64,000 bases of DNA from Streptomyces galbus (GTDB lineage: Bacteria > Actinomycetota > Actinomycetes > Streptomycetales > Streptomycetaceae), in contig NZ_SZPR01000018.1 in the NCBI RefSeq assembly GCF_005280195.1, positions 341,524 to 405,523 of the forward strand. The letters run 5' to 3'. The position numbers and the translations under genes were made by a program. Positions within the stretch are counted from its first letter, which is position 1, and every line of letters starts with the position of its first letter. The notes under the pieces are model-generated. The model was not told the DNA's origin and did no database searches. It worked only from the letters and a program-made list of their open reading frames with translations. Positions 20,842-29,080 of the stretch are shown one piece after another.

Positions 20842-22311
20842 GTGATCGACCAAGGCGCACCCCCGCAAGGGCGCGGTCAGACCGTCCCCCAGGCCCCCGG
20901 GCTCGGTGCGCGCCTCATGCGCCGCAAGCCCGTGGAAGTGCTGGTCGCGGAGGGCGGCCAGGGTGAGGGCGGGACCCTGCGGCGCTCGCTGGGACTGTGG
21001 CAGCTCACCATGATCAGCATCGGTGCCACCCTCGGCACCGGCATCTTCGTCGTGCTCGGCGAGGCGGTCCCCAAGGCCGGTCCCGCGGTCACCCTCTCGT
21101 TCGTGATCGCCGGTCTCACCGCGCTGTTCTCAGCCCTGTCCTACGCCGAGCTGGCGGGCACCATCCCGGTCGCCGGCTCGTCGTACTCGTACGCATACGC
21201 AACGATGGGCGAGCTGATCGCCTGGGTGTGCGGCTGGTGCCTGGTGCTGGAGTACGGCGTCTCGGTCGCCGCCGTGGCCGTCGGCTGGGGCGAGTACCTC
21301 AACGAGCTGCTCGACGGCACGATCGGGGTGACCCTGCCGGCCGCCCTGTCCGCCCCGCCCGGCGACGGCGGCGTGTTCAACCTGCCCGCGCTGATCGTCG
21401 TCCTGCTCGCCATGGCGTTCCTGCTCGGCGGGGCCCGCGAGTCGGCCCGCGCCAACACCGTCATGGTGGCCGTGAAGATCGCCGCGCTCGTGCTGTTCTG
21501 CGCGATCGGCGTGCAGGGGCTGCGCAGCGGCAACTACGAGCACTTCATGCCGCTCGGCATGAGCGGCGTGAGCGCGGCCGGCGCCACGCTGTTCTTCTCG
21601 TACATCGGCTTCGACGCCGCCTCCACCGCCGGTGAGGAGGCCAAGGACGCCCAGCGCGACCTGCCCCGCGCGATCATGCTGTCGCTGGTCATCGTCACCG
21701 CGCTGTACGTCCTGGTCGCCGCCGTCGCCGTGGGCGCCAAGCCCTGGCGGCAGTTCAACGACTCCGAGGCCGCGCTCGCCCAGATCATGCGCGACGTCAC
21801 CGGCCAGGGCTTCTGGGCCACGCTGCTCGCGGCCTGCGCGGTCATCGCCATCGCCAGCGTCGTGCTGACCGTGCTCTACGGCCAGACCCGCATCCTCTTC
21901 GCGATGTCCCGCGACGGGCTGGTGCCCAAGGTGTTCTCCCGGGTGCACCCGAAGACCGGCGCCCCCCGCGCCAACACCGTGATCGTGTCCCTGTTCTGCG
22001 GTGTCCTCGCCGCGGCCGTCCCGCTGGGCCAGCTCGCCGACGCCACCAGCATCGGCACCCTGTTCGCCTTCGCGCTGGTCAACGTGGCCGTCGTGGTGCT
22101 GCGCCGGACCCGCCCGCAGATGAACCGCACGTTCCGCGTCCCGCTCTCGCCGCTGCTGCCCGCGCTGGGCTTCGCCTTCTGCGTGTGGATGATGGGCAGC
22201 CTGTCCACCGTCACCTGGGTGGTCTTCGGCGTCTGGATGGCGGTCGGGCTCGTGGTCTACTTCCTGTACGGCCACCGCCGCTCCCGCCTCGCCCCGCCAT
22301 CCGAGAAGTGA
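20842..22311 (+). CDS. APC-family cationic amino-acid permease
   Basis: A 489-residue integral membrane protein with about 12 hydrophobic segments. The first helix carries ISIGATLGTGIFVVLGEA, the APC substrate/Na-site signature, and YAELAGTIPVAGSSYSYAYATMGE follows. It resembles the cationic amino-acid transporter (CAT/YfnA) branch. The GTG start at 20842 has AAGGAG about 7 bases upstream; the ATG at 20838 is out of frame. It is followed 10 bases later by an Lrp gene. Together with davA/davB-like genes it probably imports lysine or a similar amino acid. Confidence 0.88.
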   Translation: MIDQGAPPQGRGQTVPQAPGLGARLMRRKPVEVLVAEGGQGEGGTLRRSLGLWQLTMISIGATLGTGIFVVLGEAVPKAGPAVTLSFVIAGLTALFSALSYAELAGTIPVAGSSYSYAYATMGELIAWVCGWCLVLEYGVSVAAVAVGWGEYLNELLDGTIGVTLPAALSAPPGDGGVFNLPALIVVLLAMAFLLGGARESARANTVMVAVKIAALVLFCAIGVQGLRSGNYEHFMPLGMSGVSAAGATLFFSYIGFDAASTAGEEAKDAQRDLPRAIMLSLVIVTALYVLVAAVAVGAKPWRQFNDSEAALAQIMRDVTGQGFWATLLAACAVIAIASVVLTVLYGQTRILFAMSRDGLVPKVFSRVHPKTGAPRANTVIVSLFCGVLAAAVPLGQLADATSIGTLFAFALVNVAVVVLRRTRPQMNRTFRVPLSPLLPALGFAFCVWMMGSLSTVTWVVFGVWMAVGLVVYFLYGHRRSRLAPPSEK

Positions 22312-22321
22312 TCGACCGACC

Positions 22322-22774
22322 GTGCTGAACGATCTCGACGAACGCATCGTGCACGCCCTCGCCGAGGACGCCCGCCGCTCCTACGCGGACATCGGGTCCC
22401 TGGTCGGCCTGTCCGCGCCCGCCGTCAAGCGGCGCGTGGACCGGCTGCGGGCCACCGGAGCCATCACCGGCTTCACCGTACGGGTCGACCCGGCGGCCCT
22501 CGGCTGGCAGACCGAGGGGTTCGTCGAGATCTACTGCCGGCGCCACACCTCCCCGGAGACCATCCAGCGCGGCCTGGAGCGCTACCAGGAGGTGGTGTCC
22601 GCGTCCACCGTCACCGGTGACGCGGACGCCGTCGCGCAGGTCTTCGCCGCCGACATGCGCCACTTCGAGCGCGTGCTGGAGCGGATCGCCGGGGAGCCGT
22701 TCGTGGAGCGCACCAAGTCCGTGCTGGTGCTCTCCCCCCTGCTGCGGCGCCACTCGGCGGGCTCGCCGACCTGA
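22322..22774 (+). CDS. Lrp/AsnC-family transcriptional regulator
   Basis: A 150-residue Lrp-type protein: N-terminal helix-turn-helix (DLDERIVHALAEDARRSYADIGSLVGLSAPAVKRRVDRL) and a C-terminal RAM ligand-binding domain (VVSASTVTGDADAVAQVF). It lies 10 bases behind the amino-acid permease, probably co-transcribed. Lrp proteins sense amino acids and wrap DNA on phased sites, which fits the GCGCAACG arrays at 20617 and 24044. The regulator-target link is an inference. Confidence 0.9.
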   Translation: MLNDLDERIVHALAEDARRSYADIGSLVGLSAPAVKRRVDRLRATGAITGFTVRVDPAALGWQTEGFVEIYCRRHTSPETIQRGLERYQEVVSASTVTGDADAVAQVFAADMRHFERVLERIAGEPFVERTKSVLVLSPLLRRHSAGSPT

Positions 22775-22832
22775 GCCGGGACGCGGCCGCCGGGGGCCCG
22801 CACACCGCTGGTGCCCCGGTTCGGCCCCGCCG

Positions 22833-22862
22833 TACGATCGGCGCATGAGCCGACGACATTGA
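22833..22862 (+). promoter_or_regulatory. Leaderless promoter-like box with 5-codon ORF in front of the MFS gene
   Basis: TACGAT (22833-22838) ends 6 bases before an ATG at 22845 that reads Met-Ser-Arg-Arg-His-stop. The TGA at 22860-22862 is in the same frame as the transporter that follows. Either this is a minimal leader ORF, or the true start of the transporter has been cut off by a stop. Confidence 0.4.
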
Positions 22863-22889
22863 TCCTCCACGAGATCACCCGGGACCCGG

Positions 22890-24071
22890 CTGACGCGCAC
22901 CCTGTACGCGTACGCCTTCCTCGACGAGTTCGTCCTGCTGTACCCGGTGTACGCGCTGCTGTTCGCCGACACCGGGCTGCCCCTGTGGCAGATCTCCTCC
23001 CTGTTCGTGCTCTGGTCGCTGACGGGCGCGGCGCTGGAGGTCCCCTCGGGCGCGTGGGCCGACGCCTTCTCCCGCCGGGCGCTGCTGCGGCTCGGCCCCC
23101 TGCTGGGCGCCGTCGGCTTCGCCCTGTGGGTCGCCGTGCCCTCCTACGCGGCCTTCGCGGCCGGCTTCGTGCTGTGGGGCGCCCGCGGCGCGCTCGGCTC
23201 GGGCGCGCTGGAGGCGCTGGTCTACGAGGAGCTGGACCGGCTCGGCGCCGCCGACCGCTACGCGCGCGCCATGGGCCGGGCGCACGCCGCCGGACAGGTC
23301 GCCGTGGTGACCGCCATGGCGCTGGCCGGGCCGGTCCTGGCGTGGGGCGGCTACTCGGCCGTCGGCGCGGCGAGCGTCGCGGCCTGTCTGCTGACCGCGC
23401 TGGCGGCGGGCCGCCTCCCGGAGCACCGCACCGGCGCCGCCCCGGGCGAGCGCCGGGCCGCGAGCCTGCGCTCCGGGCTCGCCGACGCCCGCCGCGACCG
23501 GTCCGTGCGCGCAGCCCTGCTGCTGGTCCCGGCGGTGGCGGCGGTGTGGGGCGCGCTCGACGAGTACACGCCCCTGCTGGTCCGCGGCACCGGGGTCCCG
23601 GACGCCGCCGTGTCCCCCTGCCTGGTGCTCGTCTGGTCCGGGGTGACGGCCGGCAGCCTGCTGGCCGGACCGGGCGGACGGCTCGGCCGCCGGGGCCTGG
23701 CTACGCTGCTGGCGCTCTCGGCGCTCGCCCTGGCCGCCGGCGCGCTCAGCGGCGTCCCGGCGGGCATCGCCCTGGTCGCCGTGGCCTTCGGCGGTTTCCA
23801 GCTCGCCACCGTCGTCGCCGACGCCCGCCTCCAGGAGCGCATCGAGGGCACCGGCCGGGCCACCCTGACGTCCGTCGCGGGCCTCGGCACCGAGGCCGTC
23901 ACCCTCGCCGTGTACGCCGGGTACGCCGCCCTCGGCACCAGGGCCGCGCACGGCACGGTGTTCGCGCTCTGCGCGGTCCCGTACCTGGTCACGGCCCTGT
24001 GCCTGGCTCTGGCCCGCGGGCCGCGCGAGATCGTCCGGCGACCGCGCAACGAATCGCCGCCGGGCCGCTGA
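22890..24071 (+). CDS. MFS transporter (start uncertain, possibly CTG)
   Basis: A major facilitator protein of about 393 aa with some 11-12 hydrophobic segments and the motif A-like GAWADAFSRRALLRLGP after helix 2. No ATG, GTG or TTG precedes GTG 22947, which would cut the first membrane helix (TLYAYAFLDEFVLLYPVYA) in half. The frame is closed by TGA at 22860. The CTG at 22890, preceded by GGGA at 22880, gives the intact helix (MTRTLYAYAF) and is given here as start. It lies between the Lrp gene and davA-like gene; it could export a product or analogue. Confidence 0.75.
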   Translation: MTRTLYAYAFLDEFVLLYPVYALLFADTGLPLWQISSLFVLWSLTGAALEVPSGAWADAFSRRALLRLGPLLGAVGFALWVAVPSYAAFAAGFVLWGARGALGSGALEALVYEELDRLGAADRYARAMGRAHAAGQVAVVTAMALAGPVLAWGGYSAVGAASVAACLLTALAAGRLPEHRTGAAPGERRAASLRSGLADARRDRSVRAALLLVPAVAAVWGALDEYTPLLVRGTGVPDAAVSPCLVLVWSGVTAGSLLAGPGGRLGRRGLATLLALSALALAAGALSGVPAGIALVAVAFGGFQLATVVADARLQERIEGTGRATLTSVAGLGTEAVTLAVYAGYAALGTRAAHGTVFALCAVPYLVTALCLALARGPREIVRRPRNESPPGR

Positions 24072-24104
24072 GGCGCGCAACGAACCGCCCACCAGCGCGC
24101 AACG
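24044..24104 (+). promoter_or_regulatory. Phased array of GCGCAACG motifs upstream of the davA-like gene
   Basis: Three exact copies of GCGCAACG lie at 24044, 24075 and 24097, spaced 31 and 22 bp; two of them extend to GCGCAACGAA. The first is inside the end of the MFS gene. The davA-like ATG follows 82 bases after the last copy. The layout mirrors the array at 20617-20697. Confidence 0.65.
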
Positions 24105-24185
24105 GCTCCGCCTTGTCCGGTCCGCGCGGCCGACCGTACGGTCTACGTGGCCCCCCGACCCCCTCCGCACCGGTGAGGAACACGC

Positions 24186-24974
24186 ATGCGCACAGCCCTG
24201 CTCCAGAGCTCCGGCCGCCCGGGCTCGGTCGCCGAGAACCTCAAGGTCCTCGACGAGGCCGCCGGCCGCGCCGCCGCCGCGGGAGCCGGGCTGCTGATCA
24301 CCCCGGAGATGTTCCTGACCGGCTACGCGATCGGCGACGACATCGCCCGCCTCGCCGAGCCCGCCGACGGAGACTCGGCCGACGCGGTCGCCGAGGTGGC
24401 CGGCCGGCACGGTCTGGCCCTCGCCTACGGCTACCCGGAGCGGGCGGGGGAGAGCGTGTACAACGCCGTCCAGCTCATCTCCGCCGACGGCGTCCGGCTC
24501 GCCGGCTACCGCAAGACCCACCTGTTCGGCTGCTTCGAGCGCGACCACTTCACGCCGGGCGAGCAGCAGGTCGTCCAGGCCGAGCTGAACGGGCTCACCG
24601 TCGGCCTGCTGGTCTGCTACGACGTCGAGTTCCCGGAGAACGTGCGGGCCCACGCCCTCGCCGGCACCGACCTGCTGGTCGTGCCGACCGCGCAGATGCA
24701 CCCGTACCAGTTCGTCGCCGAGTCGATGATCCCGGTGCGGGCCTTCGAGAGCCAGATGTACGTCGCCTACGTCAACCGGGTCGGCCCCGAGGGCGCGTTC
24801 GAGTTCGTCGGGCTGTCCACCCTGGCCGGCCCCGACGGGGTGGCCCGCGCCCGCGCCGGACGCGCCGAGCAACTGGTGTTCGCCGACGCCGACCCCGTCT
24901 TCCTGGCCGCCTCCCGCGAGGCCAACCCGTACCTGCAGGACCGCCGCCCCGGTCTGTACGGGTCCCTGGTCTGA
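24186..24974 (+). CDS. davA: Carbon-nitrogen hydrolase, DavA-like 5-aminopentanamidase
   Basis: A 262-residue nitrilase-superfamily amidase with the catalytic triad Glu41 (TPEMFLTGY), Lys110 (YRKTHLFG) and Cys144 (GLLVCYDVEFPEN). The remaining motifs YGYPER and VPTAQM also resemble Pseudomonas DavA, which hydrolyses 5-aminovaleramide to 5-aminovalerate in lysine catabolism. It lies 53 bases upstream of a DavB-like oxidase, the same functional pair. If the oxidase uses another amino acid, the amide would differ (for example indole-3-acetamide). ATG 24186 after GAGGAA. Confidence 0.8.
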   Translation: MRTALLQSSGRPGSVAENLKVLDEAAGRAAAAGAGLLITPEMFLTGYAIGDDIARLAEPADGDSADAVAEVAGRHGLALAYGYPERAGESVYNAVQLISADGVRLAGYRKTHLFGCFERDHFTPGEQQVVQAELNGLTVGLLVCYDVEFPENVRAHALAGTDLLVVPTAQMHPYQFVAESMIPVRAFESQMYVAYVNRVGPEGAFEFVGLSTLAGPDGVARARAGRAEQLVFADADPVFLAASREANPYLQDRRPGLYGSLV

Positions 24975-25027
24975 CCCCACCGGTCCGCCCCCCACGCAGT
25001 CCCACTTGTGCAAGGAGTCCGTACCCC

Positions 25028-26725
25028 ATGACGTCCACGGTGCCCAACGCCGTCGAGCACACCGACGAGCAGCAGCCGCCGATCACCATGTTCGGCCCGG
25101 ACTTCCCGTACGCCTATGACGACTTCCTCGCCCACCCGGCGGGTCTCGGGCAGATACCGGCGACCGAGCACGGCACCGAGGTCGCCGTCATCGGCGGCGG
25201 CCTGTCCGGTGTCGTGGCGGCGTACGAGCTGATGAAGATGGGTCTGAAGCCGGTCGTCTACGAGGCCGACCAGCTCGGCGGCCGGCTGCGCACGGTGGGC
25301 TTCGACGGCTGCGACGAGTCGCTCAACTGCGAACTGGGCGCGATGCGCTTCCCGCCGTCCTCCACGGCGCTGCAGCACTACATCGACCTGGTGGGCCTGG
25401 AGACCCGGCCGTTCCCCAACCCGCTGGCCGAGGCGACCCCCTCCACGGTCGTCGACCTCAAGGGCGAGTCCCACTACGCCGAGACGATCGACGACCTGCC
25501 GCAGGTGTACCGGGACGTCGCCGCCGCCTGGGGCAAGTGCCTGGAGGAGGGCGCCGACTTCTCCGACATGAACCGGGCCATGCGCGAGCGCGACGTGCCG
25601 CGCATCCGCGAGATCTGGTCCCGGCTCGTCGAAAAGCTCGACAACCAGACCTTCTACGGCTTCCTCTGCGACTCCGAGGCGTTCCGCTCCTTCCGCCACC
25701 GCGAGATCTTCGGCCAGGTCGGCTTCGGCACCGGCGGCTGGGACACCGACTTCCCCAACTCCATCCTGGAGATCCTGCGGGTCGTCTACACCGAGGCCGA
25801 CGACCACCACCGCGGCATCGTGGGCGGCTCCCAGCAGTTGCCGCTGCGTCTGTGGGAGCGCGAGCCGGAGAAGATCGTCCACTGGCCGTACGGCACCTCG
25901 CTGAAGTCCCTGCACGCGGCCGGCGAGCCCCGGCCGGCCGTGACCCGGCTGCACCGCACCGCGGGCAACCGGATCACCGTGACGGACGCGCACGGAGACA
26001 TCCGCACCTACCGGGCGGCGATCTTCACCGCCCAGTCCTGGATGCTGCTGTCGAAGATCCAGTGCGACGACTCGCTGTTCCCGATCGACCACTGGACGGC
26101 GATCGAGCGCACGCACTACATGGAGTCGAGCAAGCTGTTCGTGCCGGTGGACCGGCCGTTCTGGCTCGACAAGGACGAGGACACCGGGCGGGACGTCATG
26201 TCGATGACGCTCACCGACCGCATGACCCGCGGCACCTACCTGCTCGACAACGGCCCGGACCGGCCCGCCGTCATCTGCCTGTCCTACACCTGGTGCGACG
26301 ACAGCCTGAAGTGGCTGCCGCTGTCCGCGAACGAGCGGATGGAGGTCATGCTGAAGTCCCTCGGCAAGATCTACCCCAAGGTCGACATCAGGAAGCACAT
26401 CATCGGCAGCCCGGTGACCGTCTCCTGGGAGAACGAGCCCTACTTCATGGGCGCGTTCAAGGCCAACCTGCCCGGCCACTACCGCTACCAGCGGCGCCTG
26501 TTCACCCACTTCGTGCAGGACCGGCTGCCCGAGGACAAGCGGGGCATCTTCCTCGCCGGCGACGACATCTCCTGGACGGCCGGCTGGGCCGAGGGCGCGG
26601 TGCAGACCGCGCTGAACGCGGTCTGGGGCGTGATGCGCCACCTCGGCGGCGCCACCGACCCGTCCAACCCCGGCCCCGGCGACGTCTTCGACGACATCGC
26701 CCCGGTCGAACTGCCGGAGGACTGA
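25028..26725 (+). CDS. davB: Flavin amine oxidase, DavB-like L-amino-acid (lysine) 2-monooxygenase
   Basis: A 565-residue FAD enzyme. The N-terminus ITMFGPDFPYAYDDFLAHPAG, the dinucleotide motif VAVIGGGLSGVVAAYELMKMG, the GGRLRT loop, VGFGTGGWDTDFPNS and the C-terminal FAD motif FLAGDDISWTAGWAEGAVQT run closely parallel to what I recall of Pseudomonas L-lysine 2-monooxygenase, which oxidatively decarboxylates lysine to 5-aminovaleramide. Tryptophan and phenylalanine 2-monooxygenases are related, so the substrate is inferred from the permease and amidase beside it. RBS AAGGAG lies about 9 bases before ATG 25028. Confidence 0.82.
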   Translation: MTSTVPNAVEHTDEQQPPITMFGPDFPYAYDDFLAHPAGLGQIPATEHGTEVAVIGGGLSGVVAAYELMKMGLKPVVYEADQLGGRLRTVGFDGCDESLNCELGAMRFPPSSTALQHYIDLVGLETRPFPNPLAEATPSTVVDLKGESHYAETIDDLPQVYRDVAAAWGKCLEEGADFSDMNRAMRERDVPRIREIWSRLVEKLDNQTFYGFLCDSEAFRSFRHREIFGQVGFGTGGWDTDFPNSILEILRVVYTEADDHHRGIVGGSQQLPLRLWEREPEKIVHWPYGTSLKSLHAAGEPRPAVTRLHRTAGNRITVTDAHGDIRTYRAAIFTAQSWMLLSKIQCDDSLFPIDHWTAIERTHYMESSKLFVPVDRPFWLDKDEDTGRDVMSMTLTDRMTRGTYLLDNGPDRPAVICLSYTWCDDSLKWLPLSANERMEVMLKSLGKIYPKVDIRKHIIGSPVTVSWENEPYFMGAFKANLPGHYRYQRRLFTHFVQDRLPEDKRGIFLAGDDISWTAGWAEGAVQTALNAVWGVMRHLGGATDPSNPGPGDVFDDIAPVELPED

Positions 26726-26742
26726 CCGGTCGCGGCGCGCGG

Positions 26743-26765
26743 GACGCGGTCCGCGGGGCCGCGTC
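26743..26765. terminator. Short hairpin between convergent davB-like and DUF5995 genes
   Basis: 7-bp perfect stem GACGCGG (26743-26749) with CCGCGTC (26759-26765) and 9-base loop; it overlaps the stop codon of the opposing gene. Confidence 0.4.
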
Positions 26766-27450
26766 AGTCGGCCAGCGGGGTGAGCAGCATCCGGCTCGCG
26801 AAGCCGACCGCCGCGTCCAGGCGGTCGGTGAACCCCTGCGCCACGTCGGGCAGTCCGCGCAGCGCCCACAGGGCGCGGGCCGCCGCCCAGGTGGCCTCGC
26901 GGGCCCGCTCCAGGCTCCACGCGCCCAGCAGGTGGGTGAGCGGGTCCGCGATCTGCAGCAGGTCCGGGCCCGGCATCAGGTCCTCGCGGATGTGCTCCTC
27001 CAGGGCGGTCAGGAGGTCGCCCACCCGGTCGAACTCGTCCTCCAGCTCGCCCGGTTCGCAGCCGAGCGCGTGACAGGCGTCGACCACGGCGAGCGCCAGG
27101 TCATGGCCGATGTGGGCGTTGATCCCCGCCAGGGCGAACTGCAGCGGCCGTACGCCGGGATGGCGCCGCCACTGGAACAGCGGGCGCCAGCAGGCCGGCG
27201 GGCGGCGGTCGGAGCGGACCGCGTCCACCGCCGCCAGGTAGCGCTCGGCGAACCGCACGTCCAGCGTGCTCGCCGCGCGGGGGTCCGCGAACCGGCCGGC
27301 GTCGAGCTGCCGGTCGACCTCCTGGGTCACGGCCAGGTAGACGCGGTTGAACACCGCGACCCCGTCCTGGGCGGGGAGCGTCGCGGCCAGGGCGTGCATG
27401 CGGGAGAGGACGCCGTCCACCCCGGTGGTGAGCTGTTCCGAAGGCGGCAT
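26764..27450 (-). CDS. DUF5995 family protein
   Basis: A 228-residue, probably all-helical cytoplasmic protein. The segment HPGVRPLQFALAGINAHIGHDLALAVVDAC with its conserved Asn-His-Asp and the N-terminal DGVAVFNRVYLAVTQEV are characteristic of a domain of unknown function widespread in actinobacteria (DUF5995 by my recollection). ATG 27450 was chosen because the upstream frame is only a shadow of the uracil permease. It is not obviously linked to its neighbours; function unknown. Confidence 0.8.
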   Translation of the reverse strand: MPPSEQLTTGVDGVLSRMHALAATLPAQDGVAVFNRVYLAVTQEVDRQLDAGRFADPRAASTLDVRFAERYLAAVDAVRSDRRPPACWRPLFQWRRHPGVRPLQFALAGINAHIGHDLALAVVDACHALGCEPGELEDEFDRVGDLLTALEEHIREDLMPGPDLLQIADPLTHLLGAWSLERAREATWAAARALWALRGLPDVAQGFTDRLDAAVGFASRMLLTPLAD

Positions 27451-27465
27451 GGGACGAAGGGTGGC

Positions 27466-27503
27466 AGCCCCGGGCCGTGCCGGTGGCCGACCGGCCCGGG
27501 GCT
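27466..27503 (-). terminator. Terminator of the uracil permease gene
   Basis: 12-bp perfect stem (AGCCCCGGGCCG at 27466-27477 with its complement at 27492-27503) 39 bases past the permease stop on the minus strand. Confidence 0.7.
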
Positions 27504-27542
27504 TCGCCGGAACGGGGGAACCCCGTCCGATGCGGCCCGCGA

Positions 27543-28955
27543 CTACGGCCGGGTGTGCCCGGCCCCGCCGTCGGCGCGGCCGGTGGCCGCGTCGTAGGAG
27601 CTGGTGCCCTCGTCCAGCAGGGGCTGCTGGGTCTTGAGGTGGGCCGGGGCGAAGGCGCGCAGGGCGTGGTAACCGGTGATGACGACCAGCGTGCCGAGCG
27701 CGATGCCGCTCAGCGAGAAGTTGTCGCTGATCTTCATGGTGACGTTGCCGACGCCGATGACGACGCCCGCGGCGGCCGGGACCAGGTTGAGCGGGTTGCG
27801 CAGGTCCACCCCGGCGTTGAGCCAGATCTGCGCGCCGAGCAGGCCGATCATGCCGTAGAGGATCACCGTGATGCCGCCGAGCACCCCGCCGGGGACGGCG
27901 GCGACCACCGCGCCGAACTTCGGGCACAGGCCGAACAGCAGCGCGAAGCCGGCGGCGGCCCAGTAGGCGGCCGTGGAGTAGACGCGGGTCGCGGCCATCA
28001 CGCCGATGTTCTCGGAGTAGGTGGTGTTGGGCGGGCCGCCCAGCGCGGTGGACAGCATCGAGCCGAGGCCGTCGGCGGAGATGGCCGTGCCCAGCTTGTC
28101 GTCCAGCGGGTCGCCGGTCATCTCGCCGACCGCCTTGACGTGCCCGGCGTTCTCCGCGACCAGCGCGATCACCACGGGCAGCGCGACCAGGACCGCCGAC
28201 CACTGGAACGAGGGCCCGTGGAAGGACGGCAGGCCGATCCAGTCGGCGTGGGCCACGCCCGACAGGTCCAGGCGCCAGTGGTCGGTGACCTTGCCGCTCG
28301 CGTCGGCCGAGTGGATGCGGCCGAAGACCCGGTCGCAGGCCCAGGACAGGGCGTAGCCGAAGACCAGGCCCAGGAAGATCGCGACGCGCGACCAGAATCC
28401 GCGCAGGCAGACCACGGCCAGACCGGTGAACAGCATCACCAGCAGCGCGGTCCACTGGTCCTGCGGCCAGTACGTCGAGGCGGTGACCGGCGCCAGGTTG
28501 AAGCCGATCAGCATGACCACCGCGCCCGTCACCACCGGCGGCATCACCGCGTGGATGATCCGCGCCCCGAAACGCTGCACGGCGAGCCCGACGGCGAACA
28601 GCGCGACACCGACCACGAACACCGCGCCGGTCACCGTGGCGCTGGTGCCGCCCTGGGCGCGGATCACCGCCGCGACGCCGACGAAGGACAGCGAGCAGCC
28701 GAGGTAGCTGGGCACCCGGCCGCGGGTCGCCAGCAGGAAGATCACGGTCGCGACGCCCGACATCATGATCGCGAGGTTGGGGTCCAGGCCCATCAGGACG
28801 GGAGCCACGAAGGAGGCCCCGAACATGGCCACCACGTGCTGCGCGCCCAGCCCGACCGTCCGGGGCCAGGTGAGCCGCTCGTCGGGGCGGACCACCGCCC
28901 CGGGCGCCGGGGTGCGTCCGTCGCCGTGCAGTGTCCAGCGGACGCCAAGATCCAT
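27543..28955 (-). CDS. uraA: NCS2-family uracil permease
   Basis: A 470-residue nucleobase transporter with about 14 membrane segments. Key motifs are GAQHVVAMFGAS (QH motif of helix 1), the helix 8 glutamate in ALVAENAGHVKAVG and the helix 10 signature GGPPNTTYSENIGV, which distinguish uracil from purine permeases. It takes up uracil by proton symport and thus complements the pyrimidine operon at the window start, though it is 20 kb away. ATG 28955; terminator downstream. Confidence 0.92.
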   Translation of the reverse strand: MDLGVRWTLHGDGRTPAPGAVVRPDERLTWPRTVGLGAQHVVAMFGASFVAPVLMGLDPNLAIMMSGVATVIFLLATRGRVPSYLGCSLSFVGVAAVIRAQGGTSATVTGAVFVVGVALFAVGLAVQRFGARIIHAVMPPVVTGAVVMLIGFNLAPVTASTYWPQDQWTALLVMLFTGLAVVCLRGFWSRVAIFLGLVFGYALSWACDRVFGRIHSADASGKVTDHWRLDLSGVAHADWIGLPSFHGPSFQWSAVLVALPVVIALVAENAGHVKAVGEMTGDPLDDKLGTAISADGLGSMLSTALGGPPNTTYSENIGVMAATRVYSTAAYWAAAGFALLFGLCPKFGAVVAAVPGGVLGGITVILYGMIGLLGAQIWLNAGVDLRNPLNLVPAAAGVVIGVGNVTMKISDNFSLSGIALGTLVVITGYHALRAFAPAHLKTQQPLLDEGTSSYDAATGRADGGAGHTRP

Positions 28956-29080
28956 GGTGCGGGTCGCTTTCGTCGTACCGTGCGGTTGTCCGGACCATTG
29001 TCACGTGGAACGAGAGGGTGAGCGTCCGCTTAGGATGGGATGTCTGTCCCTTGCACCGAGTTCACCCAGGAGCGTCCCCC

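Noticed and set aside
27477..29021. A 514-codon plus-strand frame opposite the uracil permease
   Set aside because: Low-complexity shadow; the minus-strand permease carries all signature motifs.
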